This document shows positions 1 to 4,183 of a stretch of DNA of 5,920 nt, piece after piece. Position numbers and translations under genes: made by a program. This stretch comes from Bacteroidales bacterium (GTDB lineage Bacteria; Bacteroidota; Bacteroidia; Bacteroidales; WCHB1-69). Below the pieces are notes generated by a model. It was given only the letters and a program-made list of their open reading frames with translations. It did not search any database and had not been told where the DNA came from. Position 1 is the stretch's first letter. The number at the start of each line of letters is the position of its first letter. Where the stretch lies: contig JAFZUH010000331.1 of NCBI GenBank assembly GCA_017618435.1, forward strand, positions 1 to 5,920, given 5' to 3'.

Positions 1-201
1 GGTGCTAAAACGGGTTTGTATTTAGTCAATGGAAAAGTACGAAAATTATCACCGAGAGAATGTGCAAGATTACAAGGCTTTCCTGATGATTTCAAAATAA
101 ATATAAATCTAAACCAAGCCTACAAACAATTTGGAAATAGTGTATCCATAAATGTCTTACAATATATTTTATTTGAAATAGAAAAAGTATTATTGTCATG
201 A
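1..201 (+). CDS. C5-cytosine DNA methyltransferase, M.HhaI-like, C-terminal fragment (5' end outside window)
   Basis: This is the last 66 residues of a DNA (cytosine-5) methyltransferase; the reading frame is open from base 1 and stops at TGA 199-201. Conserved motif IX is visible at fragment residues 14-31 (RKLSPRECARLQGFPDDF) and motif X at 39-56 (QAYKQFGNSVSINVLQYI), which completes the AdoMet-binding fold. As I recall M.HhaI, its C-terminus (YLVNGK, RKL.PRECAR, QAYKQFGNSV, INVLQYI) matches nearly position for position, so the expected target is GCGC, methylated on the inner cytosine. The neighbouring HinP1I-like nuclease supports that specificity. The catalytic Pro-Cys motif and most of the target-recognition domain lie upstream, so activity and specificity cannot be judged here. 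The ATGA overlap with the next gene indicates co-translation. The family call is firm; the GCGC specificity is inference. Confidence 0.93.
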   Translation, partial: GAKTGLYLVNGKVRKLSPRECARLQGFPDDFKININLNQAYKQFGNSVSINVLQYILFEIEKVLLS

Positions 202-941
202 ATTTAATAGAAAAAGGCTCACAAACCGCCAAAAACGGCTTTAGAAATGAAAATGATATTGTTTCTAAATTCAACAATTGGAAAAGCGATACTGATGCAC
301 AACATTGGTTGCAACAGATGAAATATAATTTAAAGGAAATTGAATCTGTGTCTGCAATAAAACTTGCCGGATACAAAACAGATGTGCAAGTACAAGTAAC
401 CATTAAACTTAAACAAGCTATAGATGTTGAAAATTTACAAGTCAAATTGGTAAGCCAATCAAAAGGGTTTAATCAAATAGACAAAAGATGGGTTGAAAAA
501 TATGCTCAAATGTGGAATATTCCACATGAAATAAATTCTATATTAAAACGTTATACTGGTGAGGACAAACCAAACATAAAAAACCCAAGGGACAAAAGAC
601 GTATGTATGCCGATGAATTTTCACCCAAAGAGCAAACTTTGATTTTAAATTGGCTTAATCAAAATAAAACAATGATTGTTTGTGATATTATGAAAGGTAG
701 AGGACGATTTGCAGCCGAATGGTTGCTCGTTGCTCAAAAAGTAGCAAAGAATGCTCGTTGGATACTAAAACCTATGAACTTTTGCCTGAATTATTATAGC
801 AAAGGAACTGTTTTTATTACTCCTAAAGGTAATTTTAGGATTGGAAAAATAACCATGCAACGCAAAGGCGGTGATAATGGACGGGATACCGCGAAAATGT
901 TGCAATTTAAAATTGACCCGACTGAATTATTTAATAATTAA
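198..941 (+). CDS. Type II restriction endonuclease, R.HinP1I-like (predicted G^CGC)
   Basis: A complete 247-residue protein, the same length as R.HinP1I, and by my recollection of that enzyme alike from end to end. The published HinP1I active site has the pattern SD-x18-QxK; here it is T61-D62, then 18 residues, then Q81-V82-K83, so the metal-binding and catalytic residues are in register and only Ser61 has become Thr. F91 and Q93, which I recall as HinP1I residues inserted into the DNA, are also present (GFNQ, 90-93). Strongly conserved blocks are FAAEWLLVAQKV (171-182), NARWIL (185-190) and the C-terminal QRKGGDNGR (221-229) and MLQFKIDPTELF (234-245). It is predicted to cut unmethylated GCGC to leave 2-base 5' overhangs. 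The ATG overlaps the methyltransferase stop (ATGA). No frameshift or early stop is seen, so it is probably active. An 18-bp palindrome lies within the gene (510-527). Confidence 0.93.
   Translation: MNLIEKGSQTAKNGFRNENDIVSKFNNWKSDTDAQHWLQQMKYNLKEIESVSAIKLAGYKTDVQVQVTIKLKQAIDVENLQVKLVSQSKGFNQIDKRWVEKYAQMWNIPHEINSILKRYTGEDKPNIKNPRDKRRMYADEFSPKEQTLILNWLNQNKTMIVCDIMKGRGRFAAEWLLVAQKVAKNARWILKPMNFCLNYYSKGTVFITPKGNFRIGKITMQRKGGDNGRDTAKMLQFKIDPTELFNN
510..527. repeat. 18-bp perfect palindrome inside the endonuclease gene
   Basis: ATGTGGAATATTCCACAT equals its own reverse complement over all 18 bases, centred between 518 and 519; the flanking bases no longer pair. It encodes residues around M105-W-N-I-P-H110 of the endonuclease, a stretch that is not among the residues conserved with HinP1I. 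It could be a protein-binding operator or a stem in the mRNA, or chance. No role can be assigned from sequence alone. Confidence 0.5.
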
Positions 942-952
942 AACAATAAATC

Positions 953-2101
953 ATGAAAAAACATATTATTTTTATAGTTTGTTTGTTGGCATTGACAACA
1001 ACATTTCATTCGTGCAAAAACAAAGATTTCAGCGATGAGGAATATATCGCTTTTGCCAAAAATATAGAAAAATCCATTTTGGAAGGCAATGCCGATATTA
1101 TGAACCAAGCATTTGATTATAAAAATTTTAACAAACTTGTTTTGTCTGATTTTAAACTCAACAAACAAGAACAAGAGGAGGCTGAAACTATACTCAAAAA
1201 CGAGATTTTACCCGGCAACCTCAAGGCAGAAGCCGTTAAAAATGGCGGAGATTTTATGTTTCTAAAATTTTACCGAAAAGACAAACAAGCCTTTGCTTTA
1301 TTTAGATTATATTACCAAGGAGGCATTTCCATTGAAGAATATGAATTAAAAGTGGTTGATGGGGCAATTAAAATAGAAGATGTATTCATCGTCAATTCCG
1401 GCGTTAAATGGAGCGAAAACTATCGTTTTGAAATGGCTGTTAAATTCAACATTCTTAATGAAGAAATCGCCAATACCAATAAATTGCTTATTGCAAAATC
1501 ATATATTGAGAATGATGAACTTGACAAAGCCGACAGTTTGCTCTTATACTTGCTTCCGCAAGAGCAAAACAATTTATATGCCAGAGTTTTAGACCTAAAA
1601 TTAGCCAGCCTTTTATATAATTATGATGAATTTGAAGAATATGCAGATAAATTCAAGCAAAACTTTACAACAGAAGAGCGTATAGCCGATTTTTTTCTTA
1701 TACATAGTTCCATGACAAATGGTTTGGTTGAAGAAACTCAAAACAATATCAACAATTTAGTCAGACAATGCGGTTTTGACCCTATTTATTATCTCTATAT
1801 GTCACAAGTATTTTTCAATGTTGATGCCTATGATTTTGCCTTGCAGACTTTGGATAGTGCAATTGTCTATTTGCCGGGATTGTTTGACCTCTATGTTGAA
1901 AAAATGAATATTTATTATGCTCTTGAAGACTATCAAAAACTTACCGAAACCATATTGGAAGTTGACAATTTGTTTTTACCTATGCCAGAAGATGTGGAAA
2001 ATTATTCCAAACATTTTGCCAAAGCAGTCAAAAGTCCCTATTTCCAAGAATGGATAGAAAAAAGAAAATCAATGCAATACAATAATACTAATAACCAATA
2101 A
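953..2101 (+). CDS. Predicted lipoprotein with TPR-like repeats, function unknown
   Basis: A 382-residue protein I do not recognise as a named family. The N-terminus is a lipoprotein signal: MKKH, a hydrophobic core at residues 5-18, and a lipobox-like F-H-S-C with the lipidated cysteine at C21. A charged tail with acidic residues (D25, D28-E29-E30) follows, as is common for exported Bacteroidota lipoproteins, so it is probably anchored in the periplasm or outer membrane. Residues about 25-160 look like a separate mixed alpha/beta domain, with strands near 101-123 and 128-148. Residues about 170-345 are helical and TPR-like; the clearest units are near 177-203, 276-310 and 311-340, with Tyr/Ala at the usual packing places. 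TPR regions usually bind proteins. The start is fixed by the signal peptide. It begins 11 bp after the endonuclease stop and ends 13 bp before the mutase gene, with no Shine-Dalgarno sequence. A link to sugar metabolism is only suggested by position. Confidence 0.8.
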   Translation: MKKHIIFIVCLLALTTTFHSCKNKDFSDEEYIAFAKNIEKSILEGNADIMNQAFDYKNFNKLVLSDFKLNKQEQEEAETILKNEILPGNLKAEAVKNGGDFMFLKFYRKDKQAFALFRLYYQGGISIEEYELKVVDGAIKIEDVFIVNSGVKWSENYRFEMAVKFNILNEEIANTNKLLIAKSYIENDELDKADSLLLYLLPQEQNNLYARVLDLKLASLLYNYDEFEEYADKFKQNFTTEERIADFFLIHSSMTNGLVEETQNNINNLVRQCGFDPIYYLYMSQVFFNVDAYDFALQTLDSAIVYLPGLFDLYVEKMNIYYALEDYQKLTETILEVDNLFLPMPEDVENYSKHFAKAVKSPYFQEWIEKRKSMQYNNTNNQ

Positions 2102-2114
2102 AAAACAGAAGATT

Positions 2115-3845
2115 ATGAACGACACAACAAAAAATAACATAAATTCATGGTTGAACGGCAATTACGCCGAAGAAGACAAAGCCATTATTCGTCAATTGGA
2201 ACAAACAAATCCAACAGAATTGGAAGACGCCTTTTACAGAGATTTAGAATTTGGAACCGGTGGATTGCGGGGCATTATGGGCGTTGGTACCAACAGAATG
2301 AACAAATATACTGTTGCCATAGCCACACAAGGTTTATGCAATTATGTCAAAAAAATTGAAGGCAATCATAGCATGCCCAAAGCCGCTATAGCCTACGATT
2401 CCCGCAACAACAGCCGTTTTTTTGCAGAAGTTACCGCCAACGTTTTAACTGCCAATGGCATAGAAACATTTCTTTTTGATGATATTCGTCCTACTCCCGA
2501 ATTATCATTTGCAGTACGTCACCTCAAATGCACCTGTGGAATTGTTATCACCGCTTCTCACAATCCCAAAGAATACAACGGCTATAAGGTTTATTGGAGC
2601 GATGGTGCCCAATTGGTGCCACCTCATGATGAAAATGTTATTGCCGAAAACCGTTTGATAAAATCCATTGATGCAGTGAAAATGAATGGCAACAACGCCC
2701 TACTTCATATTATCGGCAAAGAAATTGATGAACTATACATAAAACAATTGAAAACCTTATCGTTACACCCTGAATGTATTGAACAACAAAAAGACTTGTC
2801 TATTGTTTATAGCCCTTTGCACGGCACCGGACGCAATTTAGTGCCAATGTGTTTAAAGGCTTTTGGTTTTCAGAATGTTACATCTGTTCCAGAACAAGCG
2901 ATTGCCGATGGAAATTTTCCAACGGTCATTTCGCCCAATCCGGAAAATGCTGAAGCATTATCCATGGCTATCTCGTTAGCGGAAAATGCCAATGCAGAGT
3001 TAGTTTTGGCAACCGACCCCGATAGCGACAGAGTGGGCATTGCTGTCAGAAACCATCAAAATGAATTTATTCTTCTAAATGGAAATGCAACCGCTTCGCT
3101 GATTATCAGTTATCTCTGCCAAGAATGGAAAAACAAAGAAAAACTCAACGGAAAAGAATTTATTGTAAAAACCATTGTTACCACTGAACTGTTGGCAGAA
3201 ATAGCCAAACGTTACAACATCAAATGCTACGATGTTTTAACGGGATTCAAATATATTGCCGAACAAATCAGACTATTGGAAGGCAAAGAACAATTTATCG
3301 GAGGTGGCGAAGAAAGTTATGGCTACCTTATCGGGGATTTTGTCAGAGATAAAGATGCCGTTATCTCCTGCTCTATCATTGCTGAAATTGCTGCATGGGC
3401 AAAATGTCAAGGTAAAACATTATATGATTTATTATGTGATATTTATCTGCAATACGGCTATTACAAAGAAAGCCTTCTCTCTATTACCAAACAAGGTTTT
3501 AACGGATTGGAAGAGATAAAAAACATGATGCAGCAATTCAGACAAAATCCACCACAAAAAATTAACAATCAAGAAGTTGTTGTCATTAAAGATTACCAAA
3601 AATCTTTAACTTATAACCTTAAAAACGGCACAACTGAAACCATAAATCTGCCAAAATCAAATGTTTTGCAATTTTTCTTAGCCAATGGAAGTAAGATTAC
3701 CGTTCGTCCATCTGGCACCGAACCTAAAATCAAATTTTATTTCGGAGTAAAAAGTGCGATACACTCCAAAAATGAAATTGACACATTAGACAAACTATGC
3801 AGCGAAACCATTGAACAAATGAAAAAGGATTTAGGACTTTGCTGA
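2115..3845 (+). CDS. Alpha-D-phosphohexomutase (phosphoglucomutase/phosphomannomutase, PGM2/PgcA type)
   Basis: A full-length 576-residue cytoplasmic enzyme that interconverts hexose 1-phosphate and 6-phosphate, most likely glucose and possibly mannose, linking glycolytic intermediates to nucleotide-sugar, polysaccharide and envelope synthesis. All four active-site elements of the superfamily are present in order: the phosphoserine loop TASHNPKEYNGYK with S148; the metal-binding loop D301-P-D303-S-D305-R; the sugar-binding loop GGGEESYG (396-403); and the phosphate-binding loop RPSGTEPKIK (531-540). The N-terminal signature LEFGTGGLRG (44-53), the SPLHGTG segment (233-239) and the length of about 580 place it with PgcA of Bacillus and PGM2 of animals rather than with the shorter ManB/AlgC or GlmM types. 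Glucose versus mannose preference cannot be read from sequence. It lies 13 bp after the lipoprotein gene, so co-transcription is likely. A hairpin begins at its stop codon. Confidence 0.95.
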   Translation: MNDTTKNNINSWLNGNYAEEDKAIIRQLEQTNPTELEDAFYRDLEFGTGGLRGIMGVGTNRMNKYTVAIATQGLCNYVKKIEGNHSMPKAAIAYDSRNNSRFFAEVTANVLTANGIETFLFDDIRPTPELSFAVRHLKCTCGIVITASHNPKEYNGYKVYWSDGAQLVPPHDENVIAENRLIKSIDAVKMNGNNALLHIIGKEIDELYIKQLKTLSLHPECIEQQKDLSIVYSPLHGTGRNLVPMCLKAFGFQNVTSVPEQAIADGNFPTVISPNPENAEALSMAISLAENANAELVLATDPDSDRVGIAVRNHQNEFILLNGNATASLIISYLCQEWKNKEKLNGKEFIVKTIVTTELLAEIAKRYNIKCYDVLTGFKYIAEQIRLLEGKEQFIGGGEESYGYLIGDFVRDKDAVISCSIIAEIAAWAKCQGKTLYDLLCDIYLQYGYYKESLLSITKQGFNGLEEIKNMMQQFRQNPPQKINNQEVVVIKDYQKSLTYNLKNGTTETINLPKSNVLQFFLANGSKITVRPSGTEPKIKFYFGVKSAIHSKNEIDTLDKLCSETIEQMKKDLGLC

Positions 3846-3877
3846 AAGAATTGTTCATAAAAGATATTCAATTCTTT
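3845..3877 (+). terminator. Hairpin at the end of the mutase gene, possible weak terminator
   Basis: AAAGAATTG (3845-3853) pairs perfectly with CAATTCTTT (3869-3877) around a 15-base loop, starting at the last base of the TGA stop codon. The stem is AT-rich and the only T run is the stem's own TTTT, so it is a poor classical terminator. It may instead be an attenuating or mRNA 3'-end stabilising structure. Because a new promoter follows at once, a transcript boundary here makes sense. Confidence 0.4.
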
Positions 3878-3907
3878 TGAAACACACAATTTAAAATGAT
3901 AATTTTG
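3876..3907 (+). promoter_or_regulatory. Bacteroides-type promoter for the small membrane protein and mutL
   Basis: A -33 box TTTG (3876-3879) is followed after 20 bp by a -7 box TAATTTTG (3900-3907), a full match to the Bacteroidota consensus TTTG-N(19-21)-TAnnTTTG read by the primary sigma factor of this phylum. Transcription should start near 3912-3916, leaving a leader of about 25 bases without a Shine-Dalgarno sequence before the ATG at 3938. The -33 box overlaps the 3' arm of the preceding hairpin. Confidence 0.65.
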
Positions 3908-3937
3908 TATATATAATATATTTAATCTTGTAAAGAA

Positions 3938-4180
3938 ATGAGATTATTCAAAGCACCAGAAAAACGAACATTCAATTACAAACCAAGATTTTACGATAAA
4001 TCAGACGAGGAAATAAAAAAAGAAAAAATTGTTTCCGGCGACTCTTCAAATATTGAATTCGGCGACAAATTTCATCATAGAATAGAACAAAAACGCCAAG
4101 GCAAACAATTACCTTTAAAACGGCTGCTTATTATGGTTGCCATTTTGTTGCTGTTGTTATATATTATGTCTGTTTTATAG
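3938..4180 (+). CDS. Small tail-anchored membrane protein, conserved type, function unknown
   Basis: An 80-residue protein with a soluble, charged N-terminal part (1-60) and one membrane segment at the extreme C-terminus (about 63-80, almost all Leu/Ile/Val/Ala/Met). Basic residues K55 to R62 stand just before the segment, so the soluble part should face the cytoplasm, making it a tail-anchored protein. The motif FNYKPRFYD (12-20) resembles the Y.PRFYD signature I recall from small Bacteroidota proteins that are sometimes labelled 'riboflavin synthase subunit beta'; nothing here supports an enzyme of that kind, and I regard that label as wrong. It has its own promoter upstream and ends 3 bp before mutL, so the two are almost certainly one transcript and probably translationally coupled. 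No function is assigned. Confidence 0.8.
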   Translation: MRLFKAPEKRTFNYKPRFYDKSDEEIKKEKIVSGDSSNIEFGDKFHHRIEQKRQGKQLPLKRLLIMVAILLLLLYIMSVL

Positions 4181-4183
4181 TTT

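Noticed and set aside
92..445. Antisense open frame of 117 codons over the methyltransferase/nuclease junction
   Set aside because: It lies opposite two well-supported genes, has a Cys/Ser/Phe-rich composition typical of antisense AT-rich coding DNA, and shows no recognisable domain.
1..941. Possible anti-phage defence island or mobile element around the restriction genes
   Set aside because: No transposase, integrase, terminal repeats or other defence gene is visible; the downstream genes look like ordinary chromosomal genes. The left side is outside the window.
938..1174. Antisense open frame of 78 codons opposite the lipoprotein signal region
   Set aside because: It is fully opposite a gene fixed by its signal peptide and shows no motif of its own.
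1380..3519. Several 60-87 codon + strand frames inside the lipoprotein and mutase genes
   Set aside because: They are out-of-frame shadows of the two long genes, whose motifs are in frame throughout.
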